This document shows positions 7,529 to 15,933 of a stretch of DNA of 64,000 nt, in pieces (position 1 is the stretch's first letter; every line of letters starts with the position of its first letter). Where the stretch lies: contig NZ_CP040753.1 of the NCBI RefSeq assembly GCF_006064855.1, positions 1,612,001-1,676,000 of the forward strand, in the 5' to 3' direction. Under the pieces are notes generated by a model that did not search any database, was not told the origin of the DNA, and was given only the letters and a program-made list of their open reading frames with translations. The DNA is from Sulfitobacter sp. BSw21498 (GTDB taxonomy: Bacteria; Pseudomonadota; Alphaproteobacteria; Rhodobacterales; Rhodobacteraceae). A program made the position numbers and the translations under genes.

Positions 7529-9523
7529 ATGAACACCCCCCCAAACACCCCGCTGCCGCTGATCGAAGACCCGGATTTGGGTATCACTCTCTCGGACGGA
7601 TGCCGGCTCTCTGCACGGATCTGGCGCCCTGAAAATTCAAATGCCACGCCGGTTCCCGTTATCCTTGAATACCTGCCCTACCGCAAACGCGACGGAACGA
7701 CGGCCCGTGATGCGCTAACGCACCCGTGGTTTGCCGAACGTGGCTATGCCTGTGTGCGGGTCGACATGCGCGGGAACGGCGACAGCTACGGCGTGATGGA
7801 AGACGAATACACCCCGCAAGAACAGGCCGACTGCCTAGAGGTGATAAACTGGCTAGCCGCGCAGCCGTGGTGCAGTGGCACCGTCGGCATGATGGGTATT
7901 AGCTGGGGCGGCTTTAACGGCCTACAGGTCGCGGCCCATGCGCCAGACGCGCTGAAAGCGGTGATCACGCTGTGCTCCACCGTCGACCGGTTTGCCGATG
8001 ACATCCATTACAAGGGCGGGTGCCTGTTGAACGAGAACCTCGGCTGGGGGGCGACGATGTGGGCCTATTCAAGCCGTGCGCCCGACCCTGCCTTGCGCCC
8101 CGACTGGCGCGAGATGTGGCTGGAACGACTGGAGGCAGAGCCGTTCCTGCCTGCGCTTTGGCTGCGCCATCAGTCGCGCGACGCCTATTGGAAGCAAGGA
8201 TCGGTGATCGAGGACTACAGCGCGATCAAAGCCAAGGTGCTGGCGGTCGGCGGTTGGGGCGATTCCTACAAAAACGCTGTGCCCCAGTTGGTCGAAGCCC
8301 TGCCCGATGCCAAAGGGATCGTCGGCCCTTGGGTGCATAAATACCCGCATTTCGCCATCCCCGAACCGCGCATCGGCTTTCTGCAAGAAGCCCTTCGCTG
8401 GTGGGATCGTTGGCTCAAGGACATCGACACCGGCGTTGAAGACGACCCCGATTATCGCGCCTATCTGATGGACGGCATGCGCCCCGCGACATGGACACAC
8501 GAGCGCCCTGGCCGCTGGATCACCGAAGCCACGGGCGCGACCTCGCACCTTCCGGTTGAAACGCTGCACCTGACCAACGACGGGCTGCATGACACACCGG
8601 CCCCACTGGACCAAAGCGTCGCCTCCCCCGCCCATTGCGGTGCGGATAGCGGCGAATACTGCGCGATCTGGCTTGGGCCCGAGATGCCCGGCGACCAGCG
8701 GCAAGACGATGCGCTGTCGATCTGCTTTGACAGCGGGCCGCTGGATCAACAGATGGATATCGTTGGCGCACCCCGCCTGCATTTGCGCCTGGCTTGCGAC
8801 AAACCGCAGGGGCAGATCGCCGTGCGGCTGAACCATATCCATCCCGACGGCGCGTCGGCGCGGATTACTTACGGCGTGCTGAACCTCAGCCATCGCGACA
8901 GCGCCGAACACCCGCAGGCAATGACACCGGGTGCCGCCACAGATATCACACTTGATCTGGACCACATCGCCTACCGTATTCCCAAAGGGCACCGGCTGCG
9001 GGTGTCGATTTCGACCGCATACTGGCCCCTGCTTTGGCCCGCGCCAGAGGCCGCCGAGGTGACGCTGTCGTCGGGCCATATCGACCTGCCGCAGCGCCCT
9101 ACCAATGGCGGCGACGAATACAGCTTTGCCCCGCCCACCTCTGCCGCCCCGTGGGAGACAGAGACACTGCGCCCTGAAAACCACATCCGCCGACAAGAGA
9201 TCGACCGCGTCACCGGCAATATTTCACTGATCATCGAGGATGATTTCGGCAAGCTACGTGATGCCGATCACGGGCTGATCGCTGGGTCCCTTGCACGCGA
9301 AACATGGACCATCCATCCCGACGATCCGCTCTCGGCCGAAGGCAGCTGTCACTGGACCGAAGAGCTGGAACGTGACGGTATCCTTCTGCGTACGGAAACC
9401 CGGTCGCAGATGTGGTCGGACGCCACTCACTTTCACCTGTCTGCCCGACTAGAGGCGTACGAAAACGACAAATTGATACATGAACGCGACGTGACGGAAG
9501 ACATTAAGCGACACTTTATATAA
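7529..9523 (+). CDS. CocE/NonD-family serine hydrolase (X-Pro dipeptidyl-peptidase S15-like)
   Basis: Alpha/beta hydrolase of 664 residues, the usual length for the CocE/NonD family, which hydrolyses esters or amides (cocaine esterase, acylaminopeptidase and glutaryl-7-ACA acylase types). The nucleophile elbow is GISWGG (Ser near residue 131). The N-terminal segment EYLPYRKRD followed by RVDMRGNGDS is diagnostic of the family, and the C-terminal third is the jelly-roll domain. No signal peptide is evident, so it is probably cytoplasmic. It lies 131 bp upstream of a peptide-type ABC importer on the same strand, suggesting it cleaves the imported compound. The substrate cannot be read from the sequence. 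The ribosome-binding site is weak. Confidence 0.86.
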   Translation: MNTPPNTPLPLIEDPDLGITLSDGCRLSARIWRPENSNATPVPVILEYLPYRKRDGTTARDALTHPWFAERGYACVRVDMRGNGDSYGVMEDEYTPQEQADCLEVINWLAAQPWCSGTVGMMGISWGGFNGLQVAAHAPDALKAVITLCSTVDRFADDIHYKGGCLLNENLGWGATMWAYSSRAPDPALRPDWREMWLERLEAEPFLPALWLRHQSRDAYWKQGSVIEDYSAIKAKVLAVGGWGDSYKNAVPQLVEALPDAKGIVGPWVHKYPHFAIPEPRIGFLQEALRWWDRWLKDIDTGVEDDPDYRAYLMDGMRPATWTHERPGRWITEATGATSHLPVETLHLTNDGLHDTPAPLDQSVASPAHCGADSGEYCAIWLGPEMPGDQRQDDALSICFDSGPLDQQMDIVGAPRLHLRLACDKPQGQIAVRLNHIHPDGASARITYGVLNLSHRDSAEHPQAMTPGAATDITLDLDHIAYRIPKGHRLRVSISTAYWPLLWPAPEAAEVTLSSGHIDLPQRPTNGGDEYSFAPPTSAAPWETETLRPENHIRRQEIDRVTGNISLIIEDDFGKLRDADHGLIAGSLARETWTIHPDDPLSAEGSCHWTEELERDGILLRTETRSQMWSDATHFHLSARLEAYENDKLIHERDVTEDIKRHFI

Positions 9524-9654
9524 CAAACTCGTCAAATGGCCGCTGGTATTACTGCTTGCGACACGGGCTGAAATGCTTAACGTTGTGCCATCAGTCAATA
9601 AAAAGCCTGCGCTAAAATGCGCGGATATATCACCTAAAACAGGGAGTTTTCATC

Positions 9655-11259
9655 ATGGATGATCAACTGAAACATATGACCGGCCAAGTGGCCAAGGGCA
9701 CGATGACACGACGTGAATTCGTTGGTCGCGCCGCTGCTTTGGGCGTGACAGCCGCCGTCGCCAATTCGATGTTGGCGAACAATGCCCAGGCGGCTGCCCA
9801 CGAGGCTCCGATTCGTGGCGGCACGCTCAAGATCGGGTCGTCGGGCGGTGAATCCACCAACACGCTCGATCCGGCGCTGACCGCTTCCGAGGTTCCGCTG
9901 AACAACCTGCGCCACCTTTACGAAAGCCTCGTCGAGGTCGATCCGAACGGCAAAATCGAAAACCGCATGGCCGAAAGCTATGAGGCCTCTGCCGATGCGA
10001 AGACCTGGGCGTTCAAGATCCGCAAGGGTATCCAGTTCCACAACGGCAAGGACATGACCCCCGAAGACGTGCTGAAAACCATGCAGCGCCACTCGAACGA
10101 AGACAGCCAGTCCGGTGCCTTGGGCATCATGCGCGGCATCGAGAACATGAAGGTCGACGGCGACAACTTTATCGTTGAACTGGGCGTCGGTAACGCTGAC
10201 CTTCCCTATCTGCTGGCCGACTACCACCTGATGATCCAGCCCGATGGCGGCATGGACAACCCCGGCGCGGGCATCGGCACCGGCCCTTATACACTTGAGG
10301 TCGACGAACCCGGCGTGCGCCACGGCTTTACCCGCAACGAAAACTACTGGGATGCCGAAAACCGCGGCCATACCGACTATAACGAAGTGTTGGTGCTCAA
10401 CGATGCGACCGCCCGTACTGCGGCATTGCAATCGGGTCAGGTCAATATGATCAACCGCGTCGACCCCAAGGTTGCCGCCCTGCTGGACCGTGCCCCTAAC
10501 CTGTCGGTGAAATCCGTCGCCGGTCGTGGTCACTATGTGTTCATCGCGCACATCGACACTGCCCCATTTGACAACAACGACCTGCGTCTGGCGCTGAAAT
10601 ATGCGATCAACCGCGAAGAACTGGTCGACAAGATCCTGCGCGGCTATGGCACCGTCGGGAACGACATGCCGATCAACGCGTCCTACCCGCTGTTCGACGA
10701 CACCATCCCGCAGCGTGAATACTCCGTCGAGAAGGCGAAAGAGCATTACGCAGCCTCTGGTCATGACGGCAGCCCGATCATCCTGCGCGTTTCAGACGGT
10801 GCCTTCCCCGGTGCGGTCGATGCGGCATCCCTGTTCCAGGAATCCGCCAAAGCCGCCGGTATCCCGCTGGAAATCAAGCGCGAGCCTAACGATGGGTACT
10901 GGTCCGAAGTCTGGAACAAACAGCCGTTCTGTGCCTCTTACTGGGGTGGCCGTCCGGTACAGGACCAGATGTATTCGACCGCCTATCTGTCGACAGCAGA
11001 CTGGAACGACACACGCTGGAAGCGTCCCGAATTTGACGAGATGTTGCTGTCGGCACGCGCCGAGTTGGATGAAGCCAAACGCAAGGAAATCTACTCCAAG
11101 ATGGGTCAGATGGTCCGCGACGAAGGCGGGTTGATCCTGCCGATGTTCAACGACTTTGTGGATGGCGTTGCCAACAATGTCGGTGGCTGGGTCGTGGATC
11201 CCAACGCCGAGATGTCCAACAACAAAGCCGGAATCAAATGCTGGGTCAAAGACGCATAA
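9655..11259 (+). CDS. Dpp/Opp-type ABC transporter periplasmic substrate-binding protein
   Basis: Periplasmic solute-binding protein (SBP family 5) for peptides, opines or related compounds, 534 residues. A Tat-type signal peptide is visible: TRREFVGRAAALG followed by a hydrophobic stretch and an ANNAQA-like cleavage region near residue 45. The mature part starts with the family pattern RGGTLKIG and includes GTGPYTL and KYAINREEL, both typical of DppA-like proteins. A clear GGGAG lies upstream of the ATG. It is the first gene of an importer operon with two permeases and a double ATPase; the first permease begins 14 bp after the stop. Ligand specificity is not deducible. Confidence 0.9.
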   Translation: MDDQLKHMTGQVAKGTMTRREFVGRAAALGVTAAVANSMLANNAQAAAHEAPIRGGTLKIGSSGGESTNTLDPALTASEVPLNNLRHLYESLVEVDPNGKIENRMAESYEASADAKTWAFKIRKGIQFHNGKDMTPEDVLKTMQRHSNEDSQSGALGIMRGIENMKVDGDNFIVELGVGNADLPYLLADYHLMIQPDGGMDNPGAGIGTGPYTLEVDEPGVRHGFTRNENYWDAENRGHTDYNEVLVLNDATARTAALQSGQVNMINRVDPKVAALLDRAPNLSVKSVAGRGHYVFIAHIDTAPFDNNDLRLALKYAINREELVDKILRGYGTVGNDMPINASYPLFDDTIPQREYSVEKAKEHYAASGHDGSPIILRVSDGAFPGAVDAASLFQESAKAAGIPLEIKREPNDGYWSEVWNKQPFCASYWGGRPVQDQMYSTAYLSTADWNDTRWKRPEFDEMLLSARAELDEAKRKEIYSKMGQMVRDEGGLILPMFNDFVDGVANNVGGWVVDPNAEMSNNKAGIKCWVKDA

Positions 11260-11273
11260 GGTAGACCCAGCTT

Positions 11274-12230
11274 ATGCATCCCATCGTCAAACTGATCGCC
11301 CAACGCTTAGCGTTGGGCCTTCTTCTCCTCTTTGCCGCGTCGATCCTTATCTTCGTAGGTACCTCGATTTTGCCCGGCGACGTGGCACAATCCATATTAG
11401 GTCAATCGGCCACGCCCGAAGCCTTAGCAAACATGCGCCGCGAGCTTGGCCTCAACGATCCTGCCATGACCCGCTATTTCGCTTGGCTTGGCGGCGTGCT
11501 TCAGGGGGACTTGGGCACCGCGCTGACCAATGGCCGCGACATCGCCGAAAGCCTTGGCGGGCGTCTGAAAAACACTTTGTTCCTCGCCTTCTGGGCCGCT
11601 GCCATCTCTGTACCACTGGCGATCTTTCTGGGCCTGCTGGCCGTGCGCTATAAAGACCGCTGGCCGGACAAATTGATTTCGGCGATCACGCTAACGACGA
11701 TCTCTATCCCCGAATTCATGATCGGCTATGTGCTGATTTACTGGGTGGCGATCAAATGGCGTCTGTTCCCGTCTGTGGCGATCATCAACGACAGCATGTC
11801 CCTTGGGGCCAAGCTGAACGCGATTGCCATTCCGGTGATGGTGCTGACGCTGGTTGTGCTGGCGCATATGATGCGCATGACGCGGGCTGCGATCCTGAAC
11901 GTGATGCAATCGCCCTATATCGAAACAGCCGAGCTCAAGGGCTTGGGCATGCTCAAGATCATCCGCAAGCACGCCTTCCCCAACGCCATCGCCCCGATCG
12001 TCAACGTGGTGATGCTGAACCTCGCCTATCTGGTGGTCGGCGTCGTCGTGGTAGAGGTCGTCTTTGCCTATCCCGGCATGGGGCAATATCTGGTGGATCA
12101 CGTCAGCAAACGTGATGTGCCCGTGGTACAGGCCTGCGGCTTGATCTTTGCCGCGGTCTATATCGGGCTCAACCTTGTGGCGGACATCGTGTCGATCCTT
12201 GCCAACCCAAGGCTGAGGCATCCCAAATGA
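11274..12230 (+). CDS. ABC transporter permease, DppB-like
   Basis: Inner-membrane permease of the peptide-type importer, 318 residues, about six transmembrane helices, with the N-terminal pattern of DppB/OppB proteins (LLFAASILIFVGTSILPGD). The coupling loop with the EAA-type sequence (YIETAELKGLGMLKIIRKHAFPNA) contacts the ATPase. The C-terminus VSILANPRLRHPK is typical of DppB. A ribosome-binding site AAGGTAG precedes the ATG. The stop overlaps the ATG of a short open frame (ATGA) that leads into the second permease. Confidence 0.9.
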   Translation: MHPIVKLIAQRLALGLLLLFAASILIFVGTSILPGDVAQSILGQSATPEALANMRRELGLNDPAMTRYFAWLGGVLQGDLGTALTNGRDIAESLGGRLKNTLFLAFWAAAISVPLAIFLGLLAVRYKDRWPDKLISAITLTTISIPEFMIGYVLIYWVAIKWRLFPSVAIINDSMSLGAKLNAIAIPVMVLTLVVLAHMMRMTRAAILNVMQSPYIETAELKGLGMLKIIRKHAFPNAIAPIVNVVMLNLAYLVVGVVVVEVVFAYPGMGQYLVDHVSKRDVPVVQACGLIFAAVYIGLNLVADIVSILANPRLRHPK

Positions 12231-12358
12231 GTTTATCCCAGAACAAACGCGCCATGCGCAACCGAACGTTTGTACAAAGCAAATGCGTAGGGAACCGCCC
12301 ATTTGCCGCATCACCGCCAATCGTTGCCCCCTTCATCTGTTTGGGAGCCAACCCATGA
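12227..12358 (+). CDS. Possible 43-residue small protein or coupling frame between permease genes
   Basis: An open frame of 43 codons starts at an ATG that overlaps the first permease stop (ATGA). It ends in a TGA that overlaps the ATG of the second permease, again ATGA, so ribosomes could pass through all three frames. The predicted peptide is basic at the start (MSLSQNKRAMRNRTFVQSKC) and has no membrane segment. I do not recognise a family. It may be a translational-coupling device or simply a degraded leader rather than a functional protein. Confidence 0.3.
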   Translation: MSLSQNKRAMRNRTFVQSKCVGNRPFAASPPIVAPFICLGANP

Positions 12359-13170
12359 AAAATATCCCAATCTCGGCCATGATCGGCCTGTTCTTTACCA
12401 GCATCTATTTCTTCATGGCCCTCTTTGCGCCTTGGCTTGCCCCCTATGGCATGGCTGAAATCGTCGGTGACGTATGGGAGCCCTCCTCCTCGGAGTTCCT
12501 GTTGGGCACGGATAGCATCGGGCGCGACCTGCTGTCGCGGATGATCTATGGCGGGCGCACGACGATCTTTATCGCCACTGCGGCGACGATCCTCAGCTTT
12601 ACGCTGGGGTCCATTCTGGGCTTTTTTGCCGCTGTGTCCGGTGGCTGGGTGGATCAGGCTATCTCGCGGTTTGTCGATCTGATCATGTCGATCCCGTCGC
12701 TGATCTTTGCGCTTGTCGTATTGTCGGTCATGCCGACCACGGTGCCGATCCTGATCATCCTGATGGGCCTGCTGGACAGCACCCGCGTGTACCGTCTGGC
12801 GCGCGCTGTGGCCGTGGACATCACCGTGATGGACTATGTCGAAGCCGCCCGTCTGCGCGGCGAGAAAATCGGCTGGATCATCTTCCGTGAAACCCTGCCG
12901 AATGCCCTATCGCCGCTGATCGCGGAGATGGGCCTGCGCTTTATCTTTGCCGTGCTCTTTGTGTCGACCCTGTCGTTTCTGGGACTGGGCGTGCAGCCGC
13001 CCCAAGCGGACTGGGGCGGCATCGTGAAAGAGAACAAGGAAGGCATTAACTATGGCATTCAGGCGGCGCTGTATCCTGCCTATGCCATCGCCACGCTCTG
13101 TATCTCTATCAACCTTGTTGCGGACTGGATCCTCACCCGCACAACATCGCTGAAAGGGGGCCGCGGATGA
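12355..13170 (+). CDS. ABC transporter permease, DppC-like
   Basis: Second inner-membrane permease of the importer, 271 residues from the chosen start. An ATG 72 nt upstream in the same frame would add a non-membrane, unconserved-looking segment. The chosen ATG has GGGAG 7 nt before it and begins MKNIPISAMIGLFF, directly entering the first helix as in DppC proteins. The sequence LLGTDSIGRDLLSRMIYGGR is a DppC hallmark, and YVEAARLRGEKIGWIIFRE is the EAA loop. The stop overlaps the ATPase start by 4 bp. Confidence 0.88.
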   Translation: MKNIPISAMIGLFFTSIYFFMALFAPWLAPYGMAEIVGDVWEPSSSEFLLGTDSIGRDLLSRMIYGGRTTIFIATAATILSFTLGSILGFFAAVSGGWVDQAISRFVDLIMSIPSLIFALVVLSVMPTTVPILIILMGLLDSTRVYRLARAVAVDITVMDYVEAARLRGEKIGWIIFRETLPNALSPLIAEMGLRFIFAVLFVSTLSFLGLGVQPPQADWGGIVKENKEGINYGIQAALYPAYAIATLCISINLVADWILTRTTSLKGGRG

Positions 13171-14804
13171 CCGAGCCACTTCTCAAAGTACGCGGCCTGA
13201 AAATCGGCGCGACGGCCTATCCGCCCGGCGAAAAGCCGATTGATATCAAGATCGTGCATGGCGTCGACTTCGATCTGCAACCTGGCAAGGTCCTGGGGCT
13301 GATCGGGGAATCCGGTGCGGGCAAGTCCACCATCGGGCTGGCCGCGATGGCCTATGGCCGCGGCGGTGTCGAAATCACCGGCGGCGAGGTCTGGGTCAAC
13401 GGGCGCGATATCCTCAAGGAACGTTTGCGCGCCGTGCGGCGCCTGCGCGGTGCCGAGGTGACATATGTCTCGCAATCCGCCGCGGCGTCTTTCAACCCCG
13501 CGAAAAAAATCATGGATCAAGTCACCGAGGCCGCGATCTATCAGAACAAGTTCACCAAGGCCGAAGCCGAGGAACGCGCGGTCGATCTGTTCCGCAAGCT
13601 TGGCCTGCCCGACCCTGAAACCATCGGAAACCGGTATCCTCACCAGGTGTCGGGTGGGCAGTTGCAGCGTTGCATGACGGCGCTGGCGCTGTGTCCGCAG
13701 CCCGATCTGGTGGTGTTTGATGAACCGACCACAGCGCTGGATGTGACGACGCAGATTGACGTCCTGGCCGCCATCAAGGAAGCCATTGCGGCGACCGGTG
13801 TGGCAGCGCTTTATATCACCCACGACCTCGCGGTTGTGGCGCAGGTCAGCGATCACATCATGGTCCTGCAACAGGGCGCAATGGTCGAATACGGCACTGT
13901 TGATCAGATCATCAACGCCCCCAAGGAAGAGTATACGCAGGCGCTGGTTTCAGTCCGGTCGATCCGTCACGAAGAGAAAACACCGACCGACACCCCTGTC
14001 CTGCGCGTGGAAAACGTGACCGCGCGCTATCCCGGTACGGATTTCGACGTGCTCAAGAAGATCAATGTGGACGTCCACTCGGGCCAGACACTGGCGGTGG
14101 TCGGGGAATCCGGCTCGGGTAAGTCGACATTGGCCCGCGTCATTACCGGCCTGCTGCCGCCAGGCGACGGGACGATCACCTTTGACGGACGCGAACTTGC
14201 CCCCGCGTTGGCCCAACGCCCCATCGAAGACCTGCGCGAGATGCAGATGATATACCAGATGGCCGACACCGCGATGAACCCGCGTCAGACCGTGGGCACC
14301 ATCATCGGCCGCCCGCTTGAGTTTTATTTCGGGCTGAAAGGCAAAGCCAAACAGAAGCGTATTCAGGAACTGCTGGACGAGATCGAACTCGGCGACGGGT
14401 TTCAGGACCGCTATCCGGCAGAGCTTTCGGGCGGGCAAAAACAACGTGTCTGCATCGCCCGTGCGCTGGCCGCCAAGCCCAAGCTGATCATCTGCGACGA
14501 GGTCACAAGCGCGCTTGACCCGCTGGTCGCTGACGGCATCCTCAAGCTGCTGCTGAACCTGCAAAAGATCGAGGATGTGGCCTATCTGTTCATCACCCAT
14601 GATCTAGCCACGGTAAAGGCCATCGCTGACAGCATCGCGGTGATGTATCAGGGCGAAGTCGTGCGCTATGGCACCAAAAGTCATGTGCTGTCGCCGCCAT
14701 TTGACGATTATACCGACCTGTTGCTCAGCTCGGTCCCCGAAATGAAGATCGGCTGGCTGGAAGAAACCATCGCACATCGCAAAATGGAAAGCGCTGGCAA
14801 TTAA
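13167..14804 (+). CDS. Fused double ABC ATPase (DppD-DppF type)
   Basis: Cytoplasmic ATPase of the importer with both nucleotide-binding domains in one 545-residue chain. Domain 1 has Walker A GESGAGKST (about 49), signature VSGGQLQR (about 162) and Walker B LVVFDEPTTALD. Domain 2 has Walker A GESGSGKST (about 313), signature LSGGQKQR (about 418) and Walker B LIICDEVTSALD. In E. coli Dpp the two are separate genes; fusion is common in alphaproteobacterial peptide/opine systems. Both active sites look intact. The gene overlaps the permease stop by 4 bp and is followed after 69 bp by a phosphatase-superfamily gene. Confidence 0.92.
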   Translation: MTEPLLKVRGLKIGATAYPPGEKPIDIKIVHGVDFDLQPGKVLGLIGESGAGKSTIGLAAMAYGRGGVEITGGEVWVNGRDILKERLRAVRRLRGAEVTYVSQSAAASFNPAKKIMDQVTEAAIYQNKFTKAEAEERAVDLFRKLGLPDPETIGNRYPHQVSGGQLQRCMTALALCPQPDLVVFDEPTTALDVTTQIDVLAAIKEAIAATGVAALYITHDLAVVAQVSDHIMVLQQGAMVEYGTVDQIINAPKEEYTQALVSVRSIRHEEKTPTDTPVLRVENVTARYPGTDFDVLKKINVDVHSGQTLAVVGESGSGKSTLARVITGLLPPGDGTITFDGRELAPALAQRPIEDLREMQMIYQMADTAMNPRQTVGTIIGRPLEFYFGLKGKAKQKRIQELLDEIELGDGFQDRYPAELSGGQKQRVCIARALAAKPKLIICDEVTSALDPLVADGILKLLLNLQKIEDVAYLFITHDLATVKAIADSIAVMYQGEVVRYGTKSHVLSPPFDDYTDLLLSSVPEMKIGWLEETIAHRKMESAGN

Positions 14805-14873
14805 AGCTGTGGATAGTGCAGAGGTTCGTATCGGACAAATGCCATATCTGCCGCCTGCCAATGGGAAGCCCAC

Positions 14874-15710
14874 ATGAAGAACAAGTTGCTTTTGATCATC
14901 CTTGATGGTGTCCCCTACCGCAATTTCCGCCGTCTGTTCGGCAATCTGGAAGGTTGGGTCGACAGCGGCGACGCGCGCGTGTGGACCCAGCGTGCAGTGC
15001 TGCCGTCGATCTCTGCCGCGTGCTATGCGTCGATACACACGGGCGTGGCACCGGCAGAGCATGGCTGCACGGGCAATGGCAATGTCTTCCGGCTCAAGCA
15101 CAAGGACGTCTTTGCCCAGACCCGCGCCGCGGGCGGCGTGACGGGTGCTGTCGCCCATTCCTTTTGGTCACAATTTTTCAACCGCCATCCGTTCGACTAT
15201 GTGCGTGATATTGAATATGACGAACCCGACAGCGATACGATCAACCACGGGCGGTTCCACACGATGACCGGCTATGGGCTGGTGAACCAGATGACGCCCT
15301 CGGATGTAGACCTGTTCGGCTCTCTCACCAATCTGGCGCTGCGGTTCGGTCTGAACTACGGGATGCTGCACACCTGCACGCTGGATAGCATGGGGCACCG
15401 GTTCTTTCACGATTGTCAGGAAATGGACCACGCCTGCGCCGTGATGGACGAGATGCTGGCCCCTTTCATCCCCAAATGGCGTGCGATGGGGTACGAAGTC
15501 ATCGTTACAGCCGATCATGGTCAGGACACGCGCGGCCACCACGGCGGGCGCGGCGCATTGCAGCAGGAAACGGCGCTGTATTACTTTGGTGATGCCGAGG
15601 GCCCATCAGAGGATACCGTGATCGACCAGCTGCAGCTTGCGCCGACGATCCTTGGCCGTTTGGGCGCGCCTATCGCCGAAACGATGAAGGCGCAGTCTTT
15701 CCTGAAATAG
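14874..15710 (+). CDS. Alkaline-phosphatase-superfamily hydrolase (type I phosphodiesterase/nucleotide pyrophosphatase-like)
   Basis: Metal-dependent phosphate- or phosphonate-ester hydrolase of 278 residues, without a signal peptide, hence probably cytoplasmic. Superfamily metal and nucleophile motifs are visible: ILDGVPYRNFR near the N-terminus, LPSISAACYASIHTG with the candidate Ser/Thr nucleophile (about 43-50), DSMGHRF (about 166-172) and TADHGQDTRGHHGG (about 209-222). It is the last gene of the importer operon, 69 bp after the ATPase, with GGGAAG before the ATG. Context suggests it acts on the imported compound or a product of it. Phosphonoacetate hydrolase and nucleotide pyrophosphatase both belong to this superfamily, and I cannot choose between such activities. 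Confidence 0.75.
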   Translation: MKNKLLLIILDGVPYRNFRRLFGNLEGWVDSGDARVWTQRAVLPSISAACYASIHTGVAPAEHGCTGNGNVFRLKHKDVFAQTRAAGGVTGAVAHSFWSQFFNRHPFDYVRDIEYDEPDSDTINHGRFHTMTGYGLVNQMTPSDVDLFGSLTNLALRFGLNYGMLHTCTLDSMGHRFFHDCQEMDHACAVMDEMLAPFIPKWRAMGYEVIVTADHGQDTRGHHGGRGALQQETALYYFGDAEGPSEDTVIDQLQLAPTILGRLGAPIAETMKAQSFLK

Positions 15711-15808
15711 CCCTCGCGCTTTAGCAGTCGTCGCCGGATCGAAGAACGCGGTAGCCGTTCAAGCAAACACCCTGCCGTATGACACGCGCGCCCTCCCCCT
15801 AAAACGCG

Positions 15809-15841
15809 ACATGGGACGCTTCCGAAAGGAACGTCCCATGT
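15809..15841. terminator. Hairpin between convergent genes
   Basis: A perfect 10-bp inverted repeat (ACATGGGACG / CGTCCCATGT) with a 13-nt loop sits between the ends of two convergent genes. On the minus strand it is followed by GCGTTTTAGG, a short U-tract. It is likely a shared terminator. The rest of the 223-bp gap shows nothing further. Confidence 0.5.
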
Positions 15842-15933
15842 GCTGCCCCGTCGGGGTAAGGTAGGTGAAAAGCAGCGCACATCCGATGATAGACGATGCG
15901 CTGCTAGCCGATGGTCAACGACCTTGCATTAGA

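Noticed and set aside
9634..10764. Minus-strand frame of 376 codons over the substrate-binding protein gene
   Set aside because: Overlaps a complete binding protein with Tat signal; low-complexity His/Val/Gln composition typical of shadow frames.
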